Counted from the first letter of the stretch, positions 44,228 through 53,837 are shown. The stretch is DNA of 64,000 bases from a candidate division TA06 bacterium (GCA_016235665.1 JACRJI010000008.1:186001-250000), one strand, 5' to 3'. Program-made: numbers and translations. The notes: a model not told the origin generated them from the sequence alone.

Positions 44228-46786
44228 TTAAAACGGCAGTCTGGTTTCCTTGTCATCTCTTGGTGCCATTATCTCTCTGAACTTATTATACGGATACTGC
44301 TCAAACACTTTCTGATCCACCCGCACAAAGCGCCACTTGTTGCCGGTGTTCTTCTCAGCGTCCTGGCACCACTGAACAGCCCGGGCGTCCTTGAATTGGA
44401 CGTTGACATCCTCCAGCCCCTTGGTTTCCACCAAAACATGCTCATTGCCAGTTGTAAGAACTATGAAATCCGGGTAATACATGCGCCGGCTGCTTTCCTT
44501 GTCCTGGTATTCTATGAAAAAGCCGACTTTGCCGGGCAGTTTGCAGAAGGCTTTTACATCCTCGGCCTGGTCCAGGAATTTGGCAAAATCCACCTCGTAG
44601 GCGTTATCGCAAGGTGCATAATTGAAAATGCACTTGTTGGCCGGGTAAACATTCAACTGCCAGACAAAGGGCGGTGTGTCGGACAGTTTTATTGTATCCG
44701 TCGGCTCCGGCTCCCTTTCAACATATGAGATATTCTTGAAGGCTTCCACAAAAGCGTCCACCATCTTCTTTTGGGTGTCGGCTGCGCTTAGGGCATAAAG
44801 CACCCTGGGATCTTCCAACTCAACCGGGGTTTGGAACAGCCTGGCGCTTACGTACTGTTTTACCAGGGGGTAGAACGTGGCAAAGGCCCCGTTTATCCTT
44901 AATTGCTTAAGTATCAGGTCGGTGTAATAGGCGATCACCGACTTGGTGTCCTGCGGCACCGGCAGGCCCCAGGTGCGTTTGACCACCTCCACCCCTTTTA
45001 GCATGTCCACCGCCACGTATTCGGTCTCAAGCACTTTGTTTTCCAATGGAACGCCTAATGATTTGACCTCGTCAATGTCCAGATCGTCGGCATTGAATTC
45101 ACGGATGACAATTCTGGGGCTTAATATGGGCAGTTCTATGTCGTATTCCAGTTTTTTCTCATTGGCAAAGATGGTGGTCAGGTTCAGGTTTTTGCCGGTC
45201 TCAAATTCGGCTATCTTTATCCCCTCCAGCTGTTCCAGTTCTTCCAGTATCTGGGTCAGGCCCGGAGGCCCGATGACCTCCAAAATATTGATGGCCGACT
45301 GGTTGGGGTCGGTGCTGGCCGGTTCGTTGGGGAACATTTTTCTTAAGCCCCGGCCGATCACCTGTTCGGCCAGCACGTTCCTGTGGCCGCCGTAGGGCCT
45401 TAAGCCCACTATGACGTTGACATTGCGGACGTCCCAGCCCTCGTTAAGCATCATGGTGCTGACGATGGCGCTGTGGGGGTTTTCATTGGAGTCAATGGTT
45501 TTGGCAAATTCCCGGGCCTGGGGGATGGATTCCTTCTTGATCTCTCCGGTGCTGTCGGTGTGGATCAGAAGGGTCTTGTTCTTCAGATCGGCCACATTGT
45601 TGACATAGTAAAATATCTCGTCGGCCTCTTCGTTACTGGAGCACTGGAAGAATATCACCGGTTTCTTATCCAATGGAATGAGCGCCTTGCGGTATTCCCG
45701 CCAGCGTCTTATCCCGGCGTCTATCCAGGCCCGGTAACGCTCCACCGCCTTTTTGGAGGCTATCTCCTCGGCCTTTTTGACAATGCCCCGCAAGGGCCGC
45801 TTGACTATGTTCTGTTCTATGGCTTCCCTTAGGGTGAAGTCGGAGATGATCCAGGGGAAAAGAGCCCCGTTCTCGTTGCGGGGGGTGGCCGAAAAGTCCA
45901 GCTCCATGTTTATGCCCCGGCCGTGGACCTTTTTGAGCTTTTTATGGAGATTCAGCAGTATCTTCTTCCATTCCTTCTCCACGCTGTAGATATGGTGGGC
46001 CTCGTCCTTTAGAATGGCGATATCGGGGCAGAGTTCCAGCACGGCCTTGATCCGGTTCTCCTGGTAGATGTCGTGCACATCTTTGACCTCGGGCAGGGCC
46101 ATCACCTCGTCCACAAACTGGTCGGTCTCCTTGCGTTTGCCCTCCCGCTTTTCCAGTTGCTGGATGTTGGTCAGGAACAAAACCCCTTCCGGCACGGTGT
46201 GAATGGGGTCTTCCTTGGTTATGACGGTTAAATTGAAATCGTCCTCCCACTCCGGCGGGATCAGGGGCAGTTGTTTGAATATCTTGCCGCCCACGTAATC
46301 CCGGCACAGCCGGTCGTAGATCACGTTCTTCTCCCCGGCTATCAGCAGGAACTTTGAGGTATAGTCTGGGGACTTTTCGTATTGGTGGTTGAAGTACTGC
46401 CAGACGATGCCCAGGGCCATGACGAATGTCTTGCCGCTTCCGGTGGCCATTTTAAAGGCGTAGAGCGGGTATTGGTCAAAAGAGGGGTCATAGCCCATGA
46501 TCGGCCCGTCGCCGAAATCGCGGGCCAGGTCTATGAAGTTGCGTTTTTTAAGGACTTCGTAGGTGTAGATCAGGGTCTCTATGGCCTCGCGCTGGCAGGT
46601 CCAATAGGAAAAGGGTTCGCCAAAGGCTATGTGGTCTTCGGAGAACCAGTATTGCAGAAGGCGCCGGGTCGTGAGCGTGGCGTTCTGGTAGTTGCTATCG
46701 CGCCAGGAGGCAACGGCGGAACGCAGGCGGTTGGCGAGGTAGGTTTTTGAAGGCTGGCGTATATTATTGCTGTTCACTTGGGTCAT
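44228..46786 (-). CDS. Type III-like restriction enzyme Res subunit (helicase-nuclease)
   Basis: An 852-aa superfamily 2 helicase-endonuclease, last gene of the defence operon. ATGSGKT (residues 114-120) is motif I, DEAHHIY is motif II, DFSATPRN is motif III, and VSTMMLNEGWDVRNVNVIVGL and QVIGRGLRK are motifs V and VI. The C-terminus has a PD-(D/E)XK-type site, MYYPDFIVLTTGNEHVLVETKG. Related Res proteins normally start about 60-100 residues earlier with a PIINSPF..RHFRFD..EGRRxSxYF leader. Here the protein begins just before the LRSAVASWRDSNYQ region, and that leader is found instead at 53850-54032. The ATG shares one base with the nuclease stop (TAATG). Confidence 0.9.
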   Translation of the reverse strand: MTQVNSNNIRQPSKTYLANRLRSAVASWRDSNYQNATLTTRRLLQYWFSEDHIAFGEPFSYWTCQREAIETLIYTYEVLKKRNFIDLARDFGDGPIMGYDPSFDQYPLYAFKMATGSGKTFVMALGIVWQYFNHQYEKSPDYTSKFLLIAGEKNVIYDRLCRDYVGGKIFKQLPLIPPEWEDDFNLTVITKEDPIHTVPEGVLFLTNIQQLEKREGKRKETDQFVDEVMALPEVKDVHDIYQENRIKAVLELCPDIAILKDEAHHIYSVEKEWKKILLNLHKKLKKVHGRGINMELDFSATPRNENGALFPWIISDFTLREAIEQNIVKRPLRGIVKKAEEIASKKAVERYRAWIDAGIRRWREYRKALIPLDKKPVIFFQCSSNEEADEIFYYVNNVADLKNKTLLIHTDSTGEIKKESIPQAREFAKTIDSNENPHSAIVSTMMLNEGWDVRNVNVIVGLRPYGGHRNVLAEQVIGRGLRKMFPNEPASTDPNQSAINILEVIGPPGLTQILEELEQLEGIKIAEFETGKNLNLTTIFANEKKLEYDIELPILSPRIVIREFNADDLDIDEVKSLGVPLENKVLETEYVAVDMLKGVEVVKRTWGLPVPQDTKSVIAYYTDLILKQLRINGAFATFYPLVKQYVSARLFQTPVELEDPRVLYALSAADTQKKMVDAFVEAFKNISYVEREPEPTDTIKLSDTPPFVWQLNVYPANKCIFNYAPCDNAYEVDFAKFLDQAEDVKAFCKLPGKVGFFIEYQDKESSRRMYYPDFIVLTTGNEHVLVETKGLEDVNVQFKDARAVQWCQDAEKNTGNKWRFVRVDQKVFEQYPYNKFREIMAPRDDKETRLPF

Positions 46787-47358
46787 TATTGTAGTTTATG
46801 AAATTTTGCAAGTATTTTCTTAAGTTCTTGTTCATTTAACCCGTTTGTATAATAGCAACCGTTATAATAAGGTTCGTATAACATTGGATCTAAATTGTCA
46901 TCGAAAACGACACCAGCATAGCCAGTGCTTACAATTAATCTCATTTCTTCATTTTTGTGTTTTTCTGGTACTAACTCAGATTCAAGAAATCGGTCATACA
47001 CATAACTTGCTAATTTATTTAATTCTTTATGGTCTTCTTCACTTAGCTGCGCTGGTTTATCATTTTCACCTGTAGTTTTTACTTGAATAAGCGGGATATG
47101 TATAATATCACCCTCTACATGAATACCCCACACATCTGCTGGCGACCTACTGCCCGCTGACCTGAAGACCAAATATTGTTTACCTCTTAATAATAGTTTG
47201 ACATAATCTTCACCCATAATACCAAGTTTAGTGCTGGTAAGATCATGCTCATCTAAAAAAGAGGCAACACGGGGGTTTGATTCTACCGTTAGGTATTGTT
47301 TTTGCTCCGTATTATACAAAGCAACGGTTTCGTCCATAAATTGTTTAAACCAGCTCAT
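46786..47358 (-). CDS. PD-(D/E)XK nuclease-like protein in the RM operon
   Basis: A 190-aa AT-rich gene starting MSWFKQFMDETVALYN at 47358, with AGGAGG six bases upstream. The segment LGIMGEDYVKLLLRGKQYLVF, then SPADVWGI, then IPLIQVKTTGEN has the E..D..QxK spacing of a PD-(D/E)XK restriction-like fold. No established family was recognised beyond that. It is coupled to res by a one-base overlap. Possible roles are an extra cutter or a regulator of Res activity. Confidence 0.65.
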   Translation of the reverse strand: MSWFKQFMDETVALYNTEQKQYLTVESNPRVASFLDEHDLTSTKLGIMGEDYVKLLLRGKQYLVFRSAGSRSPADVWGIHVEGDIIHIPLIQVKTTGENDKPAQLSEEDHKELNKLASYVYDRFLESELVPEKHKNEEMRLIVSTGYAGVVFDDNLDPMLYEPYYNGCYYTNGLNEQELKKILAKFHKLQ

Positions 47359-47368
47359 GATTAACCTC

Positions 47369-50062
47369 CTATATCCCATATTTCTGTTTTCTTATTTCAA
47401 AAGCAGCGTTACCACCCTCTAATGTATTTTTTACGATTTCTTTCATCTCGTTGTCATCTATTGAACCAACAACGCCATCTTTAATATTCGCCTGATTTTG
47501 CGACGCTTCTAATGGTACAATTAATTCAGCGTCGCCCAATACGGGTAAATTCGCATTATGTGTAACCACGATGAATTGTCGTCTTTCTTTTTCATTCCTC
47601 AGCCTATTAACAATATCATTTACGATAAACGCATTATCTAAATCATCTTCTGGCTGGTCAATCACTAATGGATATGGATTTTCAAGTAATATCAACATTA
47701 ATAACGCTGTGCATTTTTGGCCTACCGATAAATTATCAATATTTCTGTATATTGGGTTTTCTTTTGTCCCTAAATTCAATTCTATAAAAGCTACAGTAGG
47801 AATTTCAAGCAGCTCCATTTCCATCATTGCATCATTAATAAGACTTTTACATATTGATTGTGCAGTTGCAGGCTGTATATCATATTTTTTCGAGAGTGCA
47901 TCTGGTCCAGATTTTACGGTATTAGTAAATTCCAATATATTAAACCCGACACTAGACGTTATTTTAGTTATTTGCTCTTCTCTTGCACCCGATTTCAACT
48001 GCCTTATATATCTTACGAATTCACTCTTGTCTTCTTGATATTTCAATATTATTTGCAAAGTTCCCGCTAATTTATCATTGATAGCATTGATTATCTCATT
48101 ACTCTTTCTAAATACCTGCCCCCTTTTATCTTGCAAATCTGCTAATAGATCATTTCTCTTTTTCCCAACAATTACTAACTTTTCTTTGTTCTTGTCACAA
48201 TTCTTTTTCTTATCTCGCAATGCACCAACACGCTGTTCAAGTTTAATCAATTCGTTGGGATCAACATCTTTGATTGTCTTTTGCAATTCCCTTAATGTTT
48301 CGCCATATCTTTCATTTTGCTTGTGATTCAATTCATTCCATTTTTCATTTAATGCATTATATGAGGCAATTGTCTTGTCATATGCCTCCGCAATATTGGC
48401 AATATTTGTGTCAACTGCACCTTGGAGTGAATTTAAAAGACTTTCTAATTCTTTTAACAACTGATAATTTGGTAGTTTGTCATCATCACTTATTTCTATT
48501 TTCAAATCAATACTGTTTTTAAACTGTCCTGCAATTCTTTTTAATGCATTTAATTTATCACTGCTCTGTTTTAGTATATATTCTTCTTTTGAATATAATC
48601 TTTTCTCATTAAGCTTATCATTTATTCCTATTGTTTTATATGCTTTAATCTTTTCCTCAATAGATGGCAACAACGCTATTTCTTCTTCATCGCTTTGTAT
48701 TAATTTTAGTAATGCCTTTATATCATCTTTTGTTTTTGATAAACTAATTTTTATTTGTTTTATATTTTCTTTATCCCCATCTGTTTGATTGCCAATAAAT
48801 CTATCTAATAATTTTAATTGAAATGCTCTATCCTTTGATATTTCATATATTTCTTTTTGACTATACACCTCAAGACCCATAATATCTTTGGGCCGCAATT
48901 CTGTTTTTTCACCACTTTCAATATCTTTAACTACGGGTGATTCCGGGTATGTTCTTTCAAGCAAATACCTCCTTGGGCTGGGTTCATGGGTTTCCAATAA
49001 TAGTGATATTTTAGAACCACTTTTAAAAACATTTTTCAAAACATCATCATTTTGTTCTTCAATTTTATCAACTGTAGATTTAACATCAAAAGCGTATCTT
49101 ATTGTTTCTATTATCGTAGATTTACCTGTCCCTTTCCCGCCAATAACACAGTTTAAATTATCGTTAAACCTTATATCTATGCCATTCAAAAAGCCACCTT
49201 CCCATTTTGCAGCTATTATCTTTGAGTATCTAGGTGCCTGAACTGGTATTTCATTGCTTAATCGAATCCGTGATTCCCAGTCTAAAAATGCTTCCCTCAA
49301 ACCTTCTATTGTAAGTGAGCTCATTTTAATATATGTATATTTGCTACCTATCTCGTCCAATGATTTTGCATCTGATGAATTTAGGCATGCAATGGGAAAT
49401 TTCCTTTTATATAAATCTAATTTGTTTAAAACAGCTTCCGATTCGAATTTGCCAAGTTTGTTTTTCTCTGCTGGTATTTCACCAGCTAAAAGCTCTTGAT
49501 TAGTAAATATATTAATTCTGATCTGTCCTTCCGTTTTCGCCAACAATCCATTACTTGAGGACATATGTGCAGCAATACAAATACCATTATTTTTCTTAAC
49601 TTCTTCAATAATTGAATTTGCATCTTTTTCCGCTGCTTTTGGTGTATTGTCGGGGAAAAAACGATTCCCAGGCAATAATCCAAATTGTGATATTAAACCA
49701 TCTAACTTTTCCGAACCAATATCATCATTAAACAAGCATAGCAAATGTATTCCATCCGAACCACTCATTGTGGTAATTTCAAAACCTGGAAATACTTTTA
49801 TTGGTTTCCCTTTGGCAGCGTTTATTATTAAATCTGCCCACGTTACATCGTTATGTTCAGTTATACCGATTATTGCCAATTTCTTTTCTATCGCTTTATT
49901 GACAAATTCTAAAGCATATTGTTTTTTCCATTCAGCGTCATTAGTATTTATACCAGTAGGTTTTTTAAAGTGGTGCCAAAAAGGCGTATGTATATGTAGA
50001 TCAGCGCGGTAAAATACTGCACCATTTTGCTTATTCAATATTTCATCAAATATACTGCTCAT
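47369..50062 (-). CDS. PHP-SMC fusion ATPase (TrlF/ppl-like)
   Basis: An 897-aa, strongly AT-rich gene. The N-terminal 280 residues form a PHP phosphoesterase domain: DLHIHT at 21-26, TEHND at 68-72, PGFE at 92-95, AAHMSS and NSSDAKSLDEIG. An SMC/RecN-like ATPase follows, with Walker A GGKGTGKST (308-316), a long charged coiled coil (about 430-700), the ABC signature LSVGQ (778-782), Walker B VIDQPEDDLD and the H-loop VVTHN. This architecture is the TrlF-family/ppl type; I recall ppl as a reported single-gene phage-defence system. ATG overlaps the methyltransferase C-terminal ORF stop by four bases, so it is built into the operon. It ends in TAG. Confidence 0.88.
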   Translation of the reverse strand: MSSIFDEILNKQNGAVFYRADLHIHTPFWHHFKKPTGINTNDAEWKKQYALEFVNKAIEKKLAIIGITEHNDVTWADLIINAAKGKPIKVFPGFEITTMSGSDGIHLLCLFNDDIGSEKLDGLISQFGLLPGNRFFPDNTPKAAEKDANSIIEEVKKNNGICIAAHMSSSNGLLAKTEGQIRINIFTNQELLAGEIPAEKNKLGKFESEAVLNKLDLYKRKFPIACLNSSDAKSLDEIGSKYTYIKMSSLTIEGLREAFLDWESRIRLSNEIPVQAPRYSKIIAAKWEGGFLNGIDIRFNDNLNCVIGGKGTGKSTIIETIRYAFDVKSTVDKIEEQNDDVLKNVFKSGSKISLLLETHEPSPRRYLLERTYPESPVVKDIESGEKTELRPKDIMGLEVYSQKEIYEISKDRAFQLKLLDRFIGNQTDGDKENIKQIKISLSKTKDDIKALLKLIQSDEEEIALLPSIEEKIKAYKTIGINDKLNEKRLYSKEEYILKQSSDKLNALKRIAGQFKNSIDLKIEISDDDKLPNYQLLKELESLLNSLQGAVDTNIANIAEAYDKTIASYNALNEKWNELNHKQNERYGETLRELQKTIKDVDPNELIKLEQRVGALRDKKKNCDKNKEKLVIVGKKRNDLLADLQDKRGQVFRKSNEIINAINDKLAGTLQIILKYQEDKSEFVRYIRQLKSGAREEQITKITSSVGFNILEFTNTVKSGPDALSKKYDIQPATAQSICKSLINDAMMEMELLEIPTVAFIELNLGTKENPIYRNIDNLSVGQKCTALLMLILLENPYPLVIDQPEDDLDNAFIVNDIVNRLRNEKERRQFIVVTHNANLPVLGDAELIVPLEASQNQANIKDGVVGSIDDNEMKEIVKNTLEGGNAAFEIRKQKYGI

Positions 50063-50868
50063 TTCACCTTTACCTCCACTACTTTATTTGTATCATTCCC
50101 GAAAACATCCACCACTTTTACCAGCACCTGATACTTCCCCGGCTGTTCATACCTGTGCCGGGCCACGTATTCCACCTTAGGCTCCTTCTTGGTCCTAAAG
50201 CTCTGCCAGTAGTTGCGGAAAGTATCGCCCTTATAATCCCAGTCTATGGCCCAGTAGTCTATCAGCTCCCGGCTGTCCTTGATCTTGGCGGATATCTCCG
50301 CCAGATCTCCGTTGGGCGGGATCTGGAAGTCCGTTATCTTAAGGCTGAACTCCCCGTCCTTGAACTTGGTCTCCACCTCTAAGTAGGCCACCTCGGCGAA
50401 CTTGATGTGCTTAAGAACTTCTTTGCTTACCGCCTCCTCCGGCAGTTTTAAAAGCTGGAAATCAAAGCCCACCAGAGCGGCCTTGATCTCGTTGACCGCC
50501 GGTATTTGGATAAGCTTTAAATCCACCCCGTTCTTCTTGGCCTGCTCCTTGGCCAGGTTGTTCACCTCGTAGCTCCACTCCCAGCCCAAAATATCGGCCT
50601 TGTTGAAATTGGCCGCCCGGCAGGCCACCACCACCTTTTCTATTTCCTCCATGGTAATGGGCGCGTTAAGAGGCCCCACGTGCACCACCCGGCCGGCCTT
50701 GTTGCCGTGCAGGTAACGGTGGCCATTGAGCGGTTTGGCCTGGTAGAGTTTTAGCATGAAGGACAGGTAGTCCTCGGTTCGCTCCTGCCAGTAGACTGTT
50801 TCGTAGTTGCCGATGTTCCACAGTTCGAAAGGCCGGGCGGGGCGGTTGTATTTAGTGTTATCAGGCAT
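50059..50868 (-). CDS. Separate C-terminal domain of the type III-like DNA methyltransferase
   Basis: A 269-aa GC-rich ORF that matches, from RPFELWNIGNYE to FGNDTNKVVEVKVK, the C-terminal part of long type III-like Mod proteins. Recognisable landmarks are GHRYLHGNKAGRVVHVG, ITMEEIEKVV, ILGWEWSYE, FAEVAYLEVE, LIDYWAIDWDYKGDTFRNYW and YEQPGKYQVLVKVVDVFGNDT. In those proteins this follows directly on the methyltransferase core. Here it is an independent ORF with a weak ribosome-binding site, 1.7 kb from the core and separated by an AT-rich ATPase gene. It may still assemble with the core as a split Mod, or be a stranded remnant. Confidence 0.8.
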   Translation of the reverse strand: MPDNTKYNRPARPFELWNIGNYETVYWQERTEDYLSFMLKLYQAKPLNGHRYLHGNKAGRVVHVGPLNAPITMEEIEKVVVACRAANFNKADILGWEWSYEVNNLAKEQAKKNGVDLKLIQIPAVNEIKAALVGFDFQLLKLPEEAVSKEVLKHIKFAEVAYLEVETKFKDGEFSLKITDFQIPPNGDLAEISAKIKDSRELIDYWAIDWDYKGDTFRNYWQSFRTKKEPKVEYVARHRYEQPGKYQVLVKVVDVFGNDTNKVVEVKVK

Positions 50869-50967
50869 AATTTATTTTTCTTACCTATCCCTTTCTTTTC
50901 CAACTTTAAAAAGGGGTATTTTGTTTTCCATGCTACTATTTCATTACCTGTTCGCGCCTTGTATAAG

Positions 50968-52506
50968 CTACTTTATTTCCTCATATTCTGGCTCATCCGG
51001 AAAAGGGTGTACTATAATGCTTTTATCAACCTGTATTTTCAATTTCCTGTAAAACATAGGGTGTATTACACATGTATCCTCGGGTTGAATTACCAGCCTA
51101 TCATTCATTGCATATTCAAAATCAGCTTCTACCCAGCAACCTTCATGCTTCCTAACTCTTCCAACTATGCCAAGCTCAGCAACTAACTTGCGAAAATTCT
51201 GTGGTGAATATTCACCTTTAGGCCAATCAGGCGAACTTCTTGGCGCATATTTATCAAGCAATTTACCTTCAAATATAATTGGAAATTTTACCAATGTATC
51301 TATAATGTTTGCGACATTGTGGTAAATACTCTCATATGTATTTATTATTGAACTAGCTAAATTATCACATTCGTCATGCATGCCTTTTATAATATCACAT
51401 TGTGAGAATTTGGGAAATGTTTCATTAGCCTTCGATAGATATGCTATTTTATTACATATAGCTATTACTTCGCGAGGTTTCATGTGTGTGTGCCGCAATA
51501 TATATGGAAAGGTACTCTCCGATAAACCCATCTTATTTGAAATATTTTCATTAAAATATATATTCCAAAATTTCTTTCTAACAATTTCATACTTATCCCA
51601 TTCATAATCTTCTAATTTTTCGCAAATAATCTGATTTTGCTGAAGATATTTAAAATATCTCCAGCATGTTAATCTAAGAAGGTCTTTCGGTCTCCAATGT
51701 AAGAATATGGGGTTACTAATATATTTTGCGGGATTTCTTACATATGTTTCAGCAAGCTCAGGATAGATTTCCTCAGAAACAAATATTTTTAAATGTATAC
51801 CTTTATCAGAATATTGTAGGTTGAATTTTTTTGCGAATTCTATCATTGCTGCAATACAATAAATTAATAAATGGTTTTTTAGATCATATCTCTCCATTGA
51901 ATCAATGGTAATGAAAAAAGGCTTTTTCTTTGCTTGCTTGAGTATTATTGCTTTAGCGTCATTTGTTACTTGTGATGACAGAATATTCTCCAATTTTTTA
52001 TATATCATACCATCGCTATCAATATATTTATGCAACACACTTTTTACTATTTGTTTAAAAAGTGATAGGTAATTATCCTTCTCTTCGATTAAGAGACATG
52101 CTTTTTTTATATCAATATGAGTTTCTTTAAATTCTATAAATATTTTATACCATATATAGTATTCCCAAAGCTTAATAAGCCTTGGCACTATCACCTCTGC
52201 ATCAAAAGACACTGACCTGCTTATTTTCTCAGCAAGTTCTTCATACTCCATAGGGTTTTGTATATATATATTTTTTGTCGTTTTAAATTTATTTTGGAAT
52301 GTTAAATAATTTGCCAATGATGTTTTACCAGAACCTCGCCTACCAACAATTAAGTAACAATCTTTATCCAATACACCTTTATTAAATGGTGCATGTTTAA
52401 AATAATACTCACTATATTTATCGCCCATTACAGTAATTTCTTCTTCACAAGCAACTTCACCAAATGGGTGCTTAAGCGGATTCTCATCATTGATTACTTT
52501 GGGCAT
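50968..52506 (-). CDS. P-loop ATPase (Sll1717-like) inserted between the two Mod parts
   Basis: A 512-aa AT-rich gene. The N-terminal segment GEVACEEE..YYFKHAPFNKGVLDKDCYLIVGRRGSGKTSLANYL places Walker A GRRGSGKTS at residues 55-63, as in the Sll1717-type P-loop ATPases. An FFITIDSMERYD strand is a plausible Walker B. The C-terminal half contains winged-helix-like segments (WPKGEYSPQNFRKLVAELGIVGRV). Related STAND-like ATPases often occur in defence islands as sensors or effectors. AAAGG precedes the ATG at 52506, and it stops with TAG. Composition differs sharply from the Mod parts on both sides, suggesting insertion. Confidence 0.75.
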   Translation of the reverse strand: MPKVINDENPLKHPFGEVACEEEITVMGDKYSEYYFKHAPFNKGVLDKDCYLIVGRRGSGKTSLANYLTFQNKFKTTKNIYIQNPMEYEELAEKISRSVSFDAEVIVPRLIKLWEYYIWYKIFIEFKETHIDIKKACLLIEEKDNYLSLFKQIVKSVLHKYIDSDGMIYKKLENILSSQVTNDAKAIILKQAKKKPFFITIDSMERYDLKNHLLIYCIAAMIEFAKKFNLQYSDKGIHLKIFVSEEIYPELAETYVRNPAKYISNPIFLHWRPKDLLRLTCWRYFKYLQQNQIICEKLEDYEWDKYEIVRKKFWNIYFNENISNKMGLSESTFPYILRHTHMKPREVIAICNKIAYLSKANETFPKFSQCDIIKGMHDECDNLASSIINTYESIYHNVANIIDTLVKFPIIFEGKLLDKYAPRSSPDWPKGEYSPQNFRKLVAELGIVGRVRKHEGCWVEADFEYAMNDRLVIQPEDTCVIHPMFYRKLKIQVDKSIIVHPFPDEPEYEEIK

Positions 52507-52586
52507 GAATTAACCTTTCTTGGTTTTTGTGAATTAGCTTTTAGTTAAAAGCTATATATGCAATGTTGAATATATGTTGGTATGTT

Positions 52587-53837
52587 TTAGTTTGAATTTA
52601 CCCCCTTGCTCTCGTGTATCCCCAGCAGCCGTTTCCTGGTAACCTGTATTGCAAACTTGGAAAGGTCCGAACCAACCCACCGCCGGCCCAGCTTCTCGGC
52701 GGTTGCCAGCGTGGTGCCCGAGCCACAGAAGAAGTCGGCCACTACGTCCCCGGGTTTTGACGAAGCACTTATTATTCTCTGTAATAGCTTTTCTGGTTTT
52801 TGCGTGTCGTAATATATTTTTTCATCGGATTGGGATTGTGGATCAACAACATCTGTCCATATTGTTTGGCATACTTTACCAGGCAACTCGTCAAGATAAT
52901 ATTTAACTCTTGGTACGTCATTTTTCGAGATTATGATGCGCCCTTCTTTTTCCAACTCATCAATGGTTTTACCCATAGTGCCTGCCCAGTGTCGGCCTGG
53001 TGGTGGTGTTCTTTTCTTACCACAAAATGTTTTAGCGGGTCCCGAGCCTGCACCAGTAAGTGAAACCAACTGGTACTTACGGTTAGTTTTATTTTCAATA
53101 TTCTTAAAGGCTGAATTAATATAGCTTTCATCATAAGGTTGGTATTGCGTTTCCCAATAATAATCAAGTGTCTTACTGTAGAATAATATTAAATCCGCAT
53201 TCCTGCCATATTGCTTTGCGTCACTATGGCTGAAAACTGATTGCCTTGTTATTTCGTTTCTGAAGTTCTCATATCCGAACAACTCGTCCATCATTACCTT
53301 TATGTAATGTCCCACGTGCCAGTCCAAATGCACGTAAATACTCCCATTCTCTGCCAGCAGATCCTTCATCAACGCCAGCCGTTCATACATGTACTTCAAA
53401 TACGACGAGATCCCCCCGCTCCAGGTGTCCTTGTAGGCCCGCTCTTCAATAATGGAAGGCTCCTTCTCCAGCTCCTGGCCGTGCACCGTGGTCTTAACCG
53501 AGAAATCGGACCCGGTAAAAAATGGCGGGTCTATATAGATCAGATTGATCTTGCCGGCCCAGCCCTGTTTCAACAGCGAGCTCATCACCAACTTGTTGTC
53601 ACCCCAGATCAGCTTGTTCTTCCAGTCTTTGGGATACCCCTTGGGGTAATCCTTCTCCGGGTAGTACTGCTCCTGGCTGAACAGCCCTTCCTCAATGTCC
53701 TTCTGGCGGGGCTTGTTCACTGTCTCCACCACCTGGAACGGCAGGTTGGGCCGTTCTATGGGCATCTTCTCGCCCTTCTCCAGCTTGTCGTACTTGTCGG
53801 CCCAGATCAGCTCGATGTATTTTTTGTCGTTTGGCAT
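52587..53837 (-). CDS. Type III-like adenine-specific DNA methyltransferase, catalytic part
   Basis: A 416-aa beta-class N6-adenine methyltransferase core. It begins YIELIWADKYDKLEKGE and KLIWGDNKLVMSSLL, has catalytic motif IV DPPF at residues 103-106, and SAM motif I FFCGSG at about 369-374. The order IV before I defines the beta class. The region between them (about 53280-52790) is visibly AT-rich and includes the presumed target-recognition domain, compatible with its exchange. The protein ends at LLGIHESKGVNSN, where relatives continue into the RPFE domain found separately at 50059-50868. AGGAT lies five bases before the ATG. First gene of the operon. Confidence 0.88.
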   Translation of the reverse strand: MPNDKKYIELIWADKYDKLEKGEKMPIERPNLPFQVVETVNKPRQKDIEEGLFSQEQYYPEKDYPKGYPKDWKNKLIWGDNKLVMSSLLKQGWAGKINLIYIDPPFFTGSDFSVKTTVHGQELEKEPSIIEERAYKDTWSGGISSYLKYMYERLALMKDLLAENGSIYVHLDWHVGHYIKVMMDELFGYENFRNEITRQSVFSHSDAKQYGRNADLILFYSKTLDYYWETQYQPYDESYINSAFKNIENKTNRKYQLVSLTGAGSGPAKTFCGKKRTPPPGRHWAGTMGKTIDELEKEGRIIISKNDVPRVKYYLDELPGKVCQTIWTDVVDPQSQSDEKIYYDTQKPEKLLQRIISASSKPGDVVADFFCGSGTTLATAEKLGRRWVGSDLSKFAIQVTRKRLLGIHESKGVNSN

